From: an uncultured Rhodospirillaceae bacterium | GTDB taxonomy: Bacteria > Pseudomonadota > Alphaproteobacteria > Azospirillales > Azospirillaceae | Length of the DNA: 64,000 nt | NCBI GenBank assembly: GCA_937927415.1 | Contig: CALBDS010000060.1 | Location: forward strand, 1-64,000 | Reading direction: 5' to 3' | Shown here: in pieces, positions 25,800-35,665 of the stretch | Layout of the letters: every line of letters begins with the position of its first letter | Position numbering within the stretch: position 1 is the first letter of the stretch | Position numbers and translations under genes: made by a program | The notes under the pieces: model-generated | Told to the model about the DNA's origin: nothing | Databases searched by the model: none | Seen by the model: the letters and a program-made list of their open reading frames with translations, nothing else

Positions 25800-27218
25800 A
25801 TGAGCCTCGACATCACGCACCACACCTTCACCGGCCGCATCGTCATGATCGGCTGCGGGTCCATCGGCCAGGGCGTGCTGCCGCTTCTCTTCCGCCACCT
25901 CGCCATCAAGCCGGAACAGGTGAGCATCATCACCGCCGACGAGCGGGGCCATGCCGAGGCTGATGAATACAAGGTCCGGTTTACGATTTTGCCTCTGACC
26001 CCGGACAATTATCGGCACGTTCTGTCGCCGATGTTGTCCAAGGGCGATTTCCTGGTGAACCTGTCGGTGGACGTGTCGTCCGTCTCCCTGGTCGAGTTGT
26101 GCCAGGAAAAGGGCGCCTTCTACATCGACACCTGCATCGAACCCTGGCTGGGCGGCTACACCGACCCCAACCTGTCCCCCAGCCTGCGGTCCAACTACGC
26201 CCTGCGCGAAACGGCACTGGCCTGCAAGGAGCATTACGAGAACGGCCCGACCGCGGTGGTGACCCACGGCGCCAATCCGGGGCTGGTGTCGCATTTCGTC
26301 AAGCGCGCGCTGCTGAACATGGCCCGCGACAACGGCATGACCATCGATCCGCCCACCTCCCGCAACGGTTGGGGCAAGCTGGCCGCCGCACTGGGCGTCA
26401 AGGCCATCCACATCGCCGAGCGCGACACCCAGGCGTCGAACGTTCCCAAGACGATCGGGGAATTCGTCAACACCTGGTCCATCGACGGTTTCGTCAGCGA
26501 AGGCTGCCAGCCGGCCGAACTGGGCTGGGGCACCCATGAAAAGGCGCTGCCGCCGGACGGGCGCCGCCATGATTTCGGCTGCGACGCCGCCATCTATCTG
26601 ATGCGCCCCGGTGCGGCCACCCGCGTGCGCACCTGGACCCCGATGGAAGGGCCGTTTCATGGCTTCCTCATCACCCATTCGGAATCCATCTCCATCGCCG
26701 ACTATTTCACGGTGATCGAGGGCGGCCACGTCACCTATCGCCCCACGGTGCATTATGCCTATCATCCCTGTGACGATGCTGTGGCATCGCTGCACGAACT
26801 GGCGGGCAAGAACTGGTACATGCAGGAAAAGCAGCGGCTGATGATGGACGAGATCGTCAGCGGCGCCGACGAACTGGGCGTGCTGCTGATGGGCAACAAG
26901 AAGGGCGTCTACTGGTACGGCTCCCGCCTGTCCATCGACGAGGCACGCACGCTGGCCCCGCACAACAACGCCACCTCGCTGCAGGTGACGGCGACCGTGC
27001 TGGGCGGCATGGTGTGGGCGCTGGAAAACCCCGACCGCGGCGTCGTCGAACCGGACGAGATCGATTTCCAGCGCGTCCTGGAGATCGCCGCCCCCTATCT
27101 GGGCGAAGTGGTCGGGGAATACGGCGACTGGACCCCGCTGCAGGACCGCAACCGCCTGTTCCCCGAGGATGTGGACACGGACGACCCGTGGCAGTTCAAG
27201 AACATCCGCGTGTCGTGA
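25800..27218 (+). CDS. hss: Homospermidine synthase
   Basis: A 472-aa NAD-dependent enzyme that joins two putrescines (or putrescine and spermidine) to give sym-homospermidine, the main long polyamine of many alphaproteobacteria. The Rossmann start IVMIGCGSIGQGVLPLL is at residues about 14-30; further conserved blocks are YIDTCIEPWLGGYTD, VTHGANPGLVSHFVK and ETLGWGTHE-like ELGWGTHE. Length is that of the bacterial family. It is 183 bp after the decarboxylase and on the same strand, and ggggag lies nine bases before the ATG. A strong terminator follows. Confidence 0.93.
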   Translation: MSLDITHHTFTGRIVMIGCGSIGQGVLPLLFRHLAIKPEQVSIITADERGHAEADEYKVRFTILPLTPDNYRHVLSPMLSKGDFLVNLSVDVSSVSLVELCQEKGAFYIDTCIEPWLGGYTDPNLSPSLRSNYALRETALACKEHYENGPTAVVTHGANPGLVSHFVKRALLNMARDNGMTIDPPTSRNGWGKLAAALGVKAIHIAERDTQASNVPKTIGEFVNTWSIDGFVSEGCQPAELGWGTHEKALPPDGRRHDFGCDAAIYLMRPGAATRVRTWTPMEGPFHGFLITHSESISIADYFTVIEGGHVTYRPTVHYAYHPCDDAVASLHELAGKNWYMQEKQRLMMDEIVSGADELGVLLMGNKKGVYWYGSRLSIDEARTLAPHNNATSLQVTATVLGGMVWALENPDRGVVEPDEIDFQRVLEIAAPYLGEVVGEYGDWTPLQDRNRLFPEDVDTDDPWQFKNIRVS

Positions 27219-27304
27219 CACCGGGCCTGCGGGTTACCTTGGTACCGCAGGCACCGGCTCTCTGCATACCGCAGTACTCGGTGCATTTTGCAACGCACCC
27301 TGCG

Positions 27305-27332
27305 AACGCCAGCCCCACGGGGCTGGCGTTTT
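27305..27332 (+). terminator. Intrinsic terminator after hss
   Basis: Arms acgccagcccc and ggggctggcgt (27306-27316 / 27319-27329) are followed by TTTT. The same hairpin in shortened form follows the next gene (29308-29337), as part of a duplicated block. Confidence 0.85.
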
Positions 27333-27423
27333 GCTTGTGACCACACACTCCGGTTTTGAATTTTGTGGTTCCGAACAACTCCTTAGCGGCAACCTGCCCG
27401 TAACCGGGGCGCTCTCCTCGTTT

Positions 27424-27439
27424 TGGCACACGGTTTGAT
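27424..27439 (+). promoter_or_regulatory. Sigma-54-like promoter of the first chemoreceptor
   Basis: TGGCACACGGTTTGAT matches the sigma-54 pattern TGGCAC-N5-TTGCW except that the -12 GC reads GA. It lies 43 bp before the ATG and is conserved exactly in the second unit. Confidence 0.55.
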
Positions 27440-27482
27440 GGGAACCCTGAACCATAAAATACGAATCAACGGGGGACCGATC

Positions 27483-29189
27483 ATGGGATACGAGGGGGAA
27501 GGCAAGAGCCTGTCGCTGCGCGCCAAGCTGATGGGGCTGGTGGCGCTGGCGGTTGCGGCGGTGCTGGTGGTTGCCGGGGCGGCACTGTGGCTCAGCCATG
27601 GGCGGATGTATGAAGACCGCGTCGCATCTCTGCGCATGATCGTGGAAACCGCCCACGGTGTCGCCACGTCGCTGGATCGGGAGGTGAAGGCCGGCACCAT
27701 CACCAAGGACGAAGCGGTCAGCCGTCTCGGTACCATCGTCAACGGCATGCGCTATGGCAAGGACGGTGCCGAATACATCTTCATGACCAATTTCGACGGC
27801 GTGAACATCATCAATCCGGCCCGCCCCGATATGATCGGCAAATCCATGGCCGATGTGAAGGATGTCAACGGCGTTTATTTCGCCCGAGAGATGACGACTC
27901 TTGCCCAGACCAAGGGCGAGGGCGTGGTGGAGTATCACTTCCCCCGCCCCGGTAAGACGGAGGCCTCGCCCAAGGCGTCGTATGTGAAGGCCTTCGCCCC
28001 CTGGAACACCCTCATCGGCACCGGCGTCTACATGGACGACCTGAACGAGGAATTCCGCAGCCACATGTGGGCGGTTCTGGCGGTGGTGGGTCTGTTCGCG
28101 CTGCCGGTTCTGCTGGCGGTGGGGTGGACCGGGCATTCCATCAGCACGGCGGTGCGCACGCTGAGCGGCAAGATGGCGGATCTGGCCGGTGGCCGGATGG
28201 ATCTGGACTTTCCCGAAGCCGGTCGCGGCGATGAAATCGGCGACATGGGGCGTGCGGTGAAGGTGTTCCAGGACAACGCCATCGCCAAGCAGCGGCTGGA
28301 GAAGGAACAGGCGGAAAACGCCCGGCGGGCGGCGGAGGAACGGCGGCAGTCGATGCAGCGTCTGGCCGACACCTTCGAATCGACGGTGGGTGGGGTGATC
28401 CGTGCGGTGACCGACGAGACCACGGCGATGGAGAGCAAAGCCCGTTCCATGAGCGAGGCGACGGAGGAAACCGACCGTCTGGCGTCGGCGGTGGCGTCGG
28501 CGACCGGGCAGACGGCGGTGAACGTCCAGACCGTGGCGTCGGCGTCGGAGGAACTGACCCGCGCCATCAACGAAATCGCCACCCAGGTCAGCAAATCCAG
28601 CAGCATCGCGGCGGACGCCGAGCAGCAGGCGGAACGGGCCAACGCCCGCATCGCCGGTCTGGCCGATGCGGTGGAGCGGATCGGCGCCGTGGTCGGTCTC
28701 ATCAACTCCATCGCCAGCCAGACCAACCTGTTGGCGCTGAACGCGACCATCGAAGCGGCGCGGGCGGGTGAGGCCGGCAAGGGCTTTGCCGTGGTGGCGT
28801 CGGAGGTGAAGGCGCTGGCCAACCAGACCGCCAAGGCGACCGAGGACATCACCGCCCAGGTGGCGGGGATCCAGTCGGCGACGGGCGAGACGGTGACGGA
28901 GATCAAGGGCGTGGGTCAGGTCATCACCCAGCTCAACCAGATCGCCGGCGCCATCGCCGCGGCGGTGGAGGAGCAGGGGGCGGCCACCCGCGAGATCGCC
29001 CGCAACATCCAGGAGGCCGCCGCCGGCACCCAGGAGGTTTCATCCTCCATCGGCGGGGTGACCGCCGCGGCGGATCAGAGCGGCAAGGCCGCCCGCGACG
29101 TGCTGGACGCCTTCCACCACCTGTCCCAGCAGGCCGGCACCCTTCAGCGCGAGGTCAACAGCTTCCTGACCACCGTGCGCTCCGCCTGA
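27483..29189 (+). CDS. Methyl-accepting chemotaxis protein with a single-Cache sensor (copy 1)
   Basis: A 568-aa receptor. A membrane helix (residues about 14-37) leads into a periplasmic sCache_2-type sensor (about 38-180; [47 protein letters not shown]). A second helix (about 192-212) is followed by HAMP and the signalling domain with the conserved hairpin tip around [38 protein letters not shown]. It should report a small ligand to CheA/CheW. The start at 27483 fits the second copy. The signalling half is nearly identical to that of the next gene; the sensor is about two-thirds alike by eye. Confidence 0.93.
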   Translation: MGYEGEGKSLSLRAKLMGLVALAVAAVLVVAGAALWLSHGRMYEDRVASLRMIVETAHGVATSLDREVKAGTITKDEAVSRLGTIVNGMRYGKDGAEYIFMTNFDGVNIINPARPDMIGKSMADVKDVNGVYFAREMTTLAQTKGEGVVEYHFPRPGKTEASPKASYVKAFAPWNTLIGTGVYMDDLNEEFRSHMWAVLAVVGLFALPVLLAVGWTGHSISTAVRTLSGKMADLAGGRMDLDFPEAGRGDEIGDMGRAVKVFQDNAIAKQRLEKEQAENARRAAEERRQSMQRLADTFESTVGGVIRAVTDETTAMESKARSMSEATEETDRLASAVASATGQTAVNVQTVASASEELTRAINEIATQVSKSSSIAADAEQQAERANARIAGLADAVERIGAVVGLINSIASQTNLLALNATIEAARAGEAGKGFAVVASEVKALANQTAKATEDITAQVAGIQSATGETVTEIKGVGQVITQLNQIAGAIAAAVEEQGAATREIARNIQEAAAGTQEVSSSIGGVTAAADQSGKAARDVLDAFHHLSQQAGTLQREVNSFLTTVRSA

Positions 29190-29307
29190 TGGTATCCGGG
29201 GGCCGCTTCCCTCTCCGGCCCCCGATCCCTCTGCCGGTATGGTGACTCGATTTTTACCGAAAGTGTGCATACCGCAGTACTCGATGCATTTTGCAAACCA
29301 CCTTGCG

Positions 29308-29337
29308 AACGCCAGCCCCCCGGCTGGCGTTTTTTTG
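29308..29337 (+). terminator. Intrinsic terminator after chemoreceptor copy 1
   Basis: Perfect arms aacgccagcc (29308-29317) and ggctggcgtt (29322-29331) around cccc, with a run of seven T. It is the duplicated, shortened version of the hss terminator. Confidence 0.88.
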
Positions 29338-29426
29338 TGTGGGGCACACAGTTCAGTTTCGGATTCTCCACTGACAATCAACCCATTAGAGGTTTCTTGC
29401 CAGCGCAGGGCACGTTACCTCCTTCT

Positions 29427-29442
29427 TGGCACACGGTTTGAT
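29427..29442 (+). promoter_or_regulatory. Sigma-54-like promoter of the second chemoreceptor
   Basis: The same TGGCACACGGTTTGAT as in unit 1, 42 bp before the ATG, while the bases on both sides have diverged between the units. Conservation of just this element supports function. Confidence 0.58.
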
Positions 29443-29484
29443 AGGAGTATTGAATGATGGAGTTCTAATCAACAGGGGGCGACC

Positions 29485-31191
29485 ATGGGGTACGAGAGGG
29501 GAAGCAAGGGGCTGTCGCTGCGCGTCAGACTGATGGGGCTGGTGGTGCTGGCGGTCATCGCGGTGCTGGTGGTCGCCGGGGCAGCACTCCGGCTCAGCTA
29601 CCAAGAGATGTATCAGGAGCGCATCGCGGCGCTGCGCATGGTGGTGGAAACCGCCCACGGCATCGCCGTATCCCTGGACCGGCAGGTGAAGGCTGGCGCC
29701 CTGACCCAGGACGAGGCGTTCAAGCGTTTCGGCGATTCCATCCGCAGCATGCGGTATGGCCAGGACGGCACCGATTATATCTTCGTGACCGATTTCAACG
29801 CTACGGTCCGCATCAATCCGGGCCAGCCCGCCCGCGAAGGCAAATCCTCTCTTGATAGCAAGGATGCCAACGGCGTCTATTTTACCCGCGAGATGGTGAC
29901 TATTGCCCGCACCAAGGGCGAGGGCGTGGTGGAGTATCACTTCCCCCGCGCGGGCAAGACCGAACCGTCGCTCAAGGCGTCCTACGCCAAGGGCTTCGCC
30001 CCGTGGGAGATCATGATCGCCACCGGCGTCTACATGGACGACCTGAACGAGGAATTCCGCAGCCACATGTGGGCGGTTCTGGCGGTGGTGGGTCTGTTCG
30101 CGCTGCCGGTTCTGCTGGCGGTGGGGTGGACCGGGCATTCCATCAGCACGGCGGTGCGCACGCTGAGCGGCAAGATGGCGGATCTGGCCGGTGGCCGGAT
30201 GGATCTGGACTTTCCCGAAGCCGGTCGCGGCGATGAAATCGGCGACATGGGGCGTGCGGTGAAGGTGTTCCAGGACAACGCCATCGCCAAGCAGCGGCTG
30301 GAGAAGGAACAGGCGGAAAACGCCCGGCGGGCGGCGGAGGAACGGCGGCAGTCGATGCAGCGTCTGGCCGACACCTTCGAATCGACGGTGGGTGGGGTGA
30401 TCCGTGCGGTGACCGACGAGACCACGGCGATGGAGAGCAAAGCCCGTTCCATGAGCGAGGCGACGGAGGAAACCGACCGTCTGGCGTCGGCGGTGGCGTC
30501 GGCGACCGGGCAGACGGCGGTGAACGTCCAGACCGTGGCGTCGGCGTCGGAGGAACTGACCCGCGCCATCAACGAAATCGCCACCCAGGTCAGCAAATCC
30601 AGCAGCATCGCGGCGGACGCCGAGCAGCAGGCGGAACGGGCCAACGCCCGCATCGCCGGTCTGGCCGATGCGGTGGAGCGGATCGGCGCCGTGGTCGGTC
30701 TCATCAACTCCATCGCCAGCCAGACCAACCTGTTGGCGCTGAACGCGACCATCGAAGCGGCGCGGGCGGGTGAGGCCGGCAAGGGCTTTGCCGTGGTGGC
30801 GTCGGAGGTGAAGGCGCTGGCCAACCAGACCGCCAAGGCGACCGAGGACATCACCGCCCAGGTGGCGGGGATCCAGTCGGCGACGGGCGAGACGGTGACG
30901 GAGATCAAGGGCGTGGGTCAGGTCATCACCCAGCTCAACCAGATCGCCGGCGCCATCGCCGCGGCGGTGGAGGAGCAGGGGGCGGCCACCCGCGAGATCG
31001 CCCGCAACATCCAGGAGGCCGCCGCCGGCACCCAGGAGGTTTCATCCTCCATCGGCGGGGTGACCGCCGCGGCGGATCAGAGCGGCAAGGCCGCCCGCGA
31101 TGTGCTGGACGCCTTCCACCACCTGTCCCAGCAGGCCGGTACCCTGCAACGCGAGGTCAACAGCTTCCTGACCACCGTGCGCTCCGCCTGA
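29485..31191 (+). CDS. Methyl-accepting chemotaxis protein with a single-Cache sensor (copy 2)
   Basis: A 568-aa receptor, the same length as copy 1. Domain order is also the same: helix, sCache_2-type sensor ([27 protein letters not shown]), second helix, HAMP and a complete MCP signalling domain. From [11 protein letters not shown] to the C-terminus the protein is identical to copy 1. The differences lie in the first 180 residues, including [12 protein letters not shown] in place of [12 protein letters not shown], which fits a changed ligand. It begins 295 bp after copy 1 and has its own promoter. A GC hairpin (31200-31219) without T-run follows. Confidence 0.93.
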   Translation: MGYERGSKGLSLRVRLMGLVVLAVIAVLVVAGAALRLSYQEMYQERIAALRMVVETAHGIAVSLDRQVKAGALTQDEAFKRFGDSIRSMRYGQDGTDYIFVTDFNATVRINPGQPAREGKSSLDSKDANGVYFTREMVTIARTKGEGVVEYHFPRAGKTEPSLKASYAKGFAPWEIMIATGVYMDDLNEEFRSHMWAVLAVVGLFALPVLLAVGWTGHSISTAVRTLSGKMADLAGGRMDLDFPEAGRGDEIGDMGRAVKVFQDNAIAKQRLEKEQAENARRAAEERRQSMQRLADTFESTVGGVIRAVTDETTAMESKARSMSEATEETDRLASAVASATGQTAVNVQTVASASEELTRAINEIATQVSKSSSIAADAEQQAERANARIAGLADAVERIGAVVGLINSIASQTNLLALNATIEAARAGEAGKGFAVVASEVKALANQTAKATEDITAQVAGIQSATGETVTEIKGVGQVITQLNQIAGAIAAAVEEQGAATREIARNIQEAAAGTQEVSSSIGGVTAAADQSGKAARDVLDAFHHLSQQAGTLQREVNSFLTTVRSA

Positions 31192-31523
31192 CGGCATCCG
31201 GGGGCCGTGCCCGGCCCCCCTCTGCGCCCGTTCCGGTTCCATGACAGCGAATTCATCATCCCGCCATGCCCGGGACAGGGGCGCCACCGTAGAGTTTCCG
31301 TCAGCAGCAGTTCCGATATCCCGTTCGGATGCCGCCGCCGGCCCCGCCCCCCTTTCTTCTGCGGCGGGGGGATGGGCCGGGTACTCTCGCTTGCTTGTCT
31401 GCCCGGCCGTCCATTGCCCCGGACGGCCGGGTCAGCGGTCCGGCTCCCCGCATCCCCGCCGGCCGCTCTTGACGGCGGGGCGCTGAACGCGGAAACGATG
31501 GTGGGGTTGTCACTCTCCCCGTC
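31192..31523. other. Intergenic region between chemoreceptor copy 2 and recG
   Basis: This 332-bp gap begins with the gggggccg/cggccccc hairpin (31200-31219). The rest is GC-rich with several ccggccgtcc/ggacggccgg-type inverted pieces near 31399-31427. Open frames here have unnatural Arg/Pro/Ser-rich composition, and no gene is supported. Confidence 0.45.
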
Positions 31524-33620
31524 ATGTGGTTTCCGCCCTTGCGCCCCGCCGTACTCTTTCCCCTCTTCCGACCGCTGTCCAGCCTGCCCGGCCTGGGCCC
31601 GAAGCTTGCCAAGCTTGCGGAAAAGCTGACCGGCCCCCACGCCGTCGATCTGCTGTGGCATCTGCCCTGCGGCATCATCGACCGCCGCTTCCAGCCCAAG
31701 ATCGCCCAGGCCCCCCATGGGCGGGTGGCAACGCTGACCGTGCGGGTGGACCAGCATGTGCCGCCGCTGGGGCCGCGCCACCCCTACAAGGTCCGCTGCA
31801 CCGACGAAACGGGCGTGCTGGAACTGATCTATTTCCACGCCCGCGGCGACTGGCTGGAACGGCTGCTGCCGCTGGGGCGCACGGTGGTGGTGTCGGGCAC
31901 GGTGGAGTGGTTTCAGGAAACGCTCCAGATGAACCACCCCGACGCCGTGCTGCCCGAAGATCAGCGCGACGCGCTGGAGGTGGTGGAGCCGGTCTATCCC
32001 ATGACCGCCGGCCTGCCGGCCAAGACCCTGCGCCGGGCGGTAAAGGCGGCGCTGGACCTGATCCCCGACCTGCCCGAATGGCAGGACGGCCCGTGGCTGG
32101 CCCGCCAGTCCTGGCCCGGCTGGGCGGAGGCGCTGCGCCACGCCCACAACCCCGATTCCGAAGCCGATCTGGAACCTGCCGGCCCGGCGCGGCGGCGGCT
32201 GGCCTATGACGAATTGCTGGCCAATCAGGTGGCGCTGGCGCTGGTGCGCCGGCACCAGCGGGTGCTGGGCGGGCGGGTGCTGGCCGGTGACGGGCGGCTG
32301 CGGGCCAAGGCGCTGGCGGCCCTGCCGTTCCGCCTGACCGGATCGCAGGAAAGCGCGCTGGCCGAGATCTTCGCCGACATGGGGTCCGAGCGGCGGATGC
32401 TGCGGCTTTTGCAGGGCGACGTGGGCAGCGGCAAGACGGTGGTGGCGCTGATGGCGCTGCTGAACGCGGTGGAGGCGGGGGCGCAGGGCGCATTGATGGC
32501 CCCCACCGAGATCCTGGCCCGCCAGCACGCCGAAACCCTGGCCCCGCTGCTGGACGCCGCCGGGGTGGGCTGGGCGGTGTTGACCGGGCGCGACAAGGGC
32601 AAGGCCCGCGCCGCAGTGCTGGGGCGGCTGGCCGCGGGCGAGATCGGCGTGCTGATCGGGACCCACGCCCTGTTCCAGGAGGATGTGGGCTTTCACGATC
32701 TGGGCGTGGCGGTGATCGACGAACAGCACCGTTTCGGGGTTCACCAGCGGCTCCAGCTGTCGGGCAAGGGGCGGGCGGTGGACGTGCTGGTGATGACCGC
32801 CACCCCGATTCCCCGCACCCTGACGCTGACCGCCTATGGCGACATGGACGTGTCGCGGCTGACCGAGAAGCCGGCGGGGCGCAAGCCGATCCAGACCGTC
32901 ACCATCGCCCAGGACCGGCTGGAGGAGGTGGTCGCCGGCATCCGCCGCAAGGTGGCCGAGGGTGCCCGCGCCTATTGGGTCTGCCCCCTGGTGGAGGAAT
33001 CGGAACAGGTGGATCTGGCCGCAGCATCCGAGCGGCACGCCTATCTGCGCGCCAGCTTCGGCGAGCGGGTGGGGCTGGTCCACGGCAAGATGAAGGCGGC
33101 GGACAAGGATGCGGTGATGGCCGCCTTCGCCGACGGCCGGCTGGATGTGCTGGTCGCCACCACCGTCATCGAGGTGGGGGTCAACGTGCCCGAAGCCACG
33201 GTGATGGTGATCGAGCACGCCGAACGCTTCGGTCTGGCCCAGCTTCACCAGTTGCGCGGGCGGGTGGGGCGCGGGGCGGCGGCGTCCACCTGCCTGTTGC
33301 TGTTCGACCCGCACCTGACGGAAACCGCCCGCCAGCGGCTGAAGACCATCCGCGAAACCGAGGACGGCTTCCTGATCGCCGAAGAGGATCTGCGCCTGCG
33401 CGGAGCGGGGGAGGTGCTGGGCACCCGGCAATCGGGCCTGCCCAGCTTCCGGATGGCCGATCTGGAGGTGCACGGCGACCTGCTGCCCGTGGCCCGCGAC
33501 GACGCGCAACTGATCGTCAACACCGACCCCGACCTGTCCGGCCCGCGGGGACGGGCGGTGCGGACGCTCCTGTACCTGTTCGAGCGCGATGCTGCCGCCC
33601 GCACCCTGCGGTCGGGGTAA
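31524..33620 (+). CDS. recG: ATP-dependent DNA helicase RecG
   Basis: A 698-aa superfamily 2 helicase of normal RecG length. The N-terminal wedge/OB region opens with LSSLPGLGPKLAKLAEKL. Helicase motifs follow in order: GDVGSGKTVVAL (I), MAPTEILARQH (Ia), DEQHRFGVHQR (II), TATPIPRTL (III), then the C-terminal lobe with ATTVIEVGVNVPEA (V) and QLHQLRGRVGRG (VI), and the ARRLKTIRETEDGFLIAEEDLRLRGAGE-type end. It rewinds stalled forks and branched DNA in the cytoplasm. The gene stands alone on the plus strand after the chemoreceptors. Confidence 0.95.
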   Translation: MWFPPLRPAVLFPLFRPLSSLPGLGPKLAKLAEKLTGPHAVDLLWHLPCGIIDRRFQPKIAQAPHGRVATLTVRVDQHVPPLGPRHPYKVRCTDETGVLELIYFHARGDWLERLLPLGRTVVVSGTVEWFQETLQMNHPDAVLPEDQRDALEVVEPVYPMTAGLPAKTLRRAVKAALDLIPDLPEWQDGPWLARQSWPGWAEALRHAHNPDSEADLEPAGPARRRLAYDELLANQVALALVRRHQRVLGGRVLAGDGRLRAKALAALPFRLTGSQESALAEIFADMGSERRMLRLLQGDVGSGKTVVALMALLNAVEAGAQGALMAPTEILARQHAETLAPLLDAAGVGWAVLTGRDKGKARAAVLGRLAAGEIGVLIGTHALFQEDVGFHDLGVAVIDEQHRFGVHQRLQLSGKGRAVDVLVMTATPIPRTLTLTAYGDMDVSRLTEKPAGRKPIQTVTIAQDRLEEVVAGIRRKVAEGARAYWVCPLVEESEQVDLAAASERHAYLRASFGERVGLVHGKMKAADKDAVMAAFADGRLDVLVATTVIEVGVNVPEATVMVIEHAERFGLAQLHQLRGRVGRGAAASTCLLLFDPHLTETARQRLKTIRETEDGFLIAEEDLRLRGAGEVLGTRQSGLPSFRMADLEVHGDLLPVARDDAQLIVNTDPDLSGPRGRAVRTLLYLFERDAAARTLRSG

Positions 33621-33718
33621 GGGGGCCGCCCCGAAAGGATGGCAGCCCTGCACCCCGCCCCCCTTCCCCCCGGACGCCGGGTTCCCGCACACTGCGGCCC
33701 GCAACGCCGGTGCGGCGG

Positions 33719-34945
33719 ATGGACGCGGAGGAGCGGGGAGCGGTGGGGAACGAGACGAACGAGTATCTGCAGGCCGGCACGCCGGCGTTCCGGCGGGCGC
33801 GGATCAGCCTGTTCGTTGCGGGCTTTTCCACCTTCGCCACCCTTTATTGCGTTCAGCCGCTGATGCCGGAATTCGCCCGTGATTTCGCGGTCAGCCCGGC
33901 GCAATCCAGTCTGGCCCTGTCGCTGTCCACCGGCTTTCTGGCGGTGGCGATGCTGGTGGCCGGGGCGGTGTCCGACGGCATCGGGCGCAAGCCGGTGATG
34001 GTGGCGTCGCTGCTGTCGTCGGGCCTGCTGGGCATCGTCGCCGGGCTGGCCCCCGATTGGCATTGGCTGCTGCTGGTGCGGGCGCTGGAGGGAATCGCCC
34101 TCAGCGGCCTGCCCGCCGTCGCCATGGCCTATGTGGCCGAAGAGGTGGACCCCCGCGCCGCCGGGGTGACCATGGGGCTGTACATCGGCGGCACGGCGCT
34201 GGGCGGCATGTCGGGGCGCGTGCTGACGGCACTGGTGGCCGACGTGTCGTCGTGGCGGGCGGCGGTGGTGACGGTGGGGGTGCTGGGGCTGGCGGCCGCC
34301 GGGTGGCTGGCTGCCGGGCTGCCGGCCTCGCGCCGGTTCGTGCGCCGCGCCGCCGGGCGCCGCGAGATGGTGGAGGCGTGGCGCCGCCATCTGGGCGACT
34401 CCGGCCTGCTGGGGCTGTTCGCCATGGGGTTCCTGACCATGGGGGCCTTCGTCACCGTCTACAACTACACCGGGTTCCGGCTGGCGGAAGCGCCGTTCGA
34501 CCTGCGCCCGGCGGTGGTGGGGGCGATCTTCCTGGTGTATCTGGCCGGGGTGGTGGGGTCGCCGTGGTTCGGCGGGCTGGCCGGGCGGCTGGGGCAGGGG
34601 CGGGTGATGCTGGCGGCGGTGGCGCTGACCCTGGGCGGGGTGGCGCTGATGATGCCGCCGTGGCTGCCGACCGTGACGGCGGGGCTGGCCCTGTTCACCT
34701 TCGCCTTTTTCGGCGTCCATTCCATCGCCAGCGCCTGGATCGGCCAGCGGGCCAGGGTGGCGCGCGGGCAGGCGTCGGCCATGTACCTCTTTTGCTATTA
34801 TATGGGATCGACCGTCGCGGGCACGGCGGGCGGGCTGTTCTGGTCCGGCTTCGGCTGGGCGGGGGTGGCCGGCTTTGTCGCCGCACTGCTGGCCGCCGCA
34901 TTGCTGGTGGCGGTGCGCCTGGGCCGCATGGCGCCGCCGCGGTAA
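33719..34945 (+). CDS. MFS transporter, YnfM-like
   Basis: A 408-aa protein with 12 predicted membrane helices. The opening ISLFVAGFSTFATLYCVQPLMPEFARDFAVSPAQSSLALS and the SDGIGRKPVM loop 2-3 motif match the YnfM/arabinose-efflux-like drug:H+ antiporter group. A substrate cannot be given. The ATG at 33719 starts in a GGAG-rich stretch; a GTG 24 bases later is an alternative. It is 98 bp after recG and 27 bp before the acireductone dioxygenase gene. Confidence 0.87.
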   Translation: MDAEERGAVGNETNEYLQAGTPAFRRARISLFVAGFSTFATLYCVQPLMPEFARDFAVSPAQSSLALSLSTGFLAVAMLVAGAVSDGIGRKPVMVASLLSSGLLGIVAGLAPDWHWLLLVRALEGIALSGLPAVAMAYVAEEVDPRAAGVTMGLYIGGTALGGMSGRVLTALVADVSSWRAAVVTVGVLGLAAAGWLAAGLPASRRFVRRAAGRREMVEAWRRHLGDSGLLGLFAMGFLTMGAFVTVYNYTGFRLAEAPFDLRPAVVGAIFLVYLAGVVGSPWFGGLAGRLGQGRVMLAAVALTLGGVALMMPPWLPTVTAGLALFTFAFFGVHSIASAWIGQRARVARGQASAMYLFCYYMGSTVAGTAGGLFWSGFGWAGVAGFVAALLAAALLVAVRLGRMAPPR

Positions 34946-34972
34946 TCCCCCTCATCCCACAGGAATCGCGCC

Positions 34973-35524
34973 ATGACCCGTCTGACCATCTATCCCGACG
35001 ACGCGCCCCACGCCCCGGAACGCACCACCGCCGACCACGCCACCGCCGCCGCGTGGCTGGCGGAGGCCGGGGTTTCGTTCGAACGCTGGGACGCCGGGGC
35101 CGACCTGCCCCCCGGCACCGATCCCGACACCATCCGCGCCGCCTGCGCCGGCCCCATCGCCGCGCTGATGGCGCGCAACGGCTTCCAGTCCATGGATGTG
35201 ATCGGCATCGCCCCCGACACCCCCACGGCGGCGGAGATGCGCACCCGATTCCGCGCCGAGCACACCCACGACGAGGACGAGGCCCGCTATTTCGTCGAGG
35301 GCGGGGCCTGCTTCTTCCTGCACATCGGCCGCCGGGTCTATGCGGTGGCGTGCAGCCGCGGCGACATGCTGAGCGTGCCCGCCCTGGTCCCCCATTGGCT
35401 GGACATCGGCGCCCGCCCCCATTTCACCGCCATGCGGTTCTTCACCCGCGCCGACGGCTGGGTCGCGGCCTACACCGGCAGCACCATCGCCGACGGCTTC
35501 CCTGAATATTATCTGGAAAGCTAA
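34973..35524 (+). CDS. mtnD: Acireductone dioxygenase
   Basis: A 183-aa cupin enzyme of the methionine salvage pathway. The metal site is in EHTHDEDEARYFVEG (two His, one Glu) with the fourth ligand His in LVPHWLDIG; these bind Fe or Ni, and the metal decides between the on-pathway keto-acid and the off-pathway product. The length is normal. It follows the MFS gene by 27 bp with AGGA upstream. Other methionine salvage genes are not in the window. The pathway recycles methylthioadenosine, which is also a polyamine by-product in organisms with spermidine synthase. Confidence 0.93.
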   Translation: MTRLTIYPDDAPHAPERTTADHATAAAWLAEAGVSFERWDAGADLPPGTDPDTIRAACAGPIAALMARNGFQSMDVIGIAPDTPTAAEMRTRFRAEHTHDEDEARYFVEGGACFFLHIGRRVYAVACSRGDMLSVPALVPHWLDIGARPHFTAMRFFTRADGWVAAYTGSTIADGFPEYYLES

Positions 35525-35665
35525 CAATTTATCCGAGTGATGCTTTGAATGCATAGCTTCGCCTGCGCACAATCGCCGCAGCGCGCTACCGCCTGTTGCC
35601 CCTGCGAAGAGTCCTTGCTTTAGTGGATATATATTTTGGTTGGGCTACGCCGAACGGGGGTGAGT

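Larger units (their letters stand above)
27263..31219 (+). repeat. Tandem duplication of a 2.0-kb chemoreceptor unit
   Basis: Unit 1 (27263 to about 29265) and unit 2 (29266 to about 31219) have a period of 2,002-2,003 bp. Each holds, in order, tgcataccgcagtactcg, an acgccagcc terminator hairpin, a TGGCACACGGTTTGAT promoter element, a 568-codon receptor gene and a gggggccg hairpin. From 28020/30022 to near the gene ends the DNA is almost identical; the sensor-coding halves differ clearly. Confidence 0.9.

Noticed and set aside
31207..31523. Open frames in the gap before recG
   Set aside because: Arg/Pro/Ser-rich composition, no ribosome-binding site, and no resemblance to any family.
31077..33704. 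An 875-codon open frame on the minus strand
   Set aside because: It is antisense to recG, which has every helicase motif in order.
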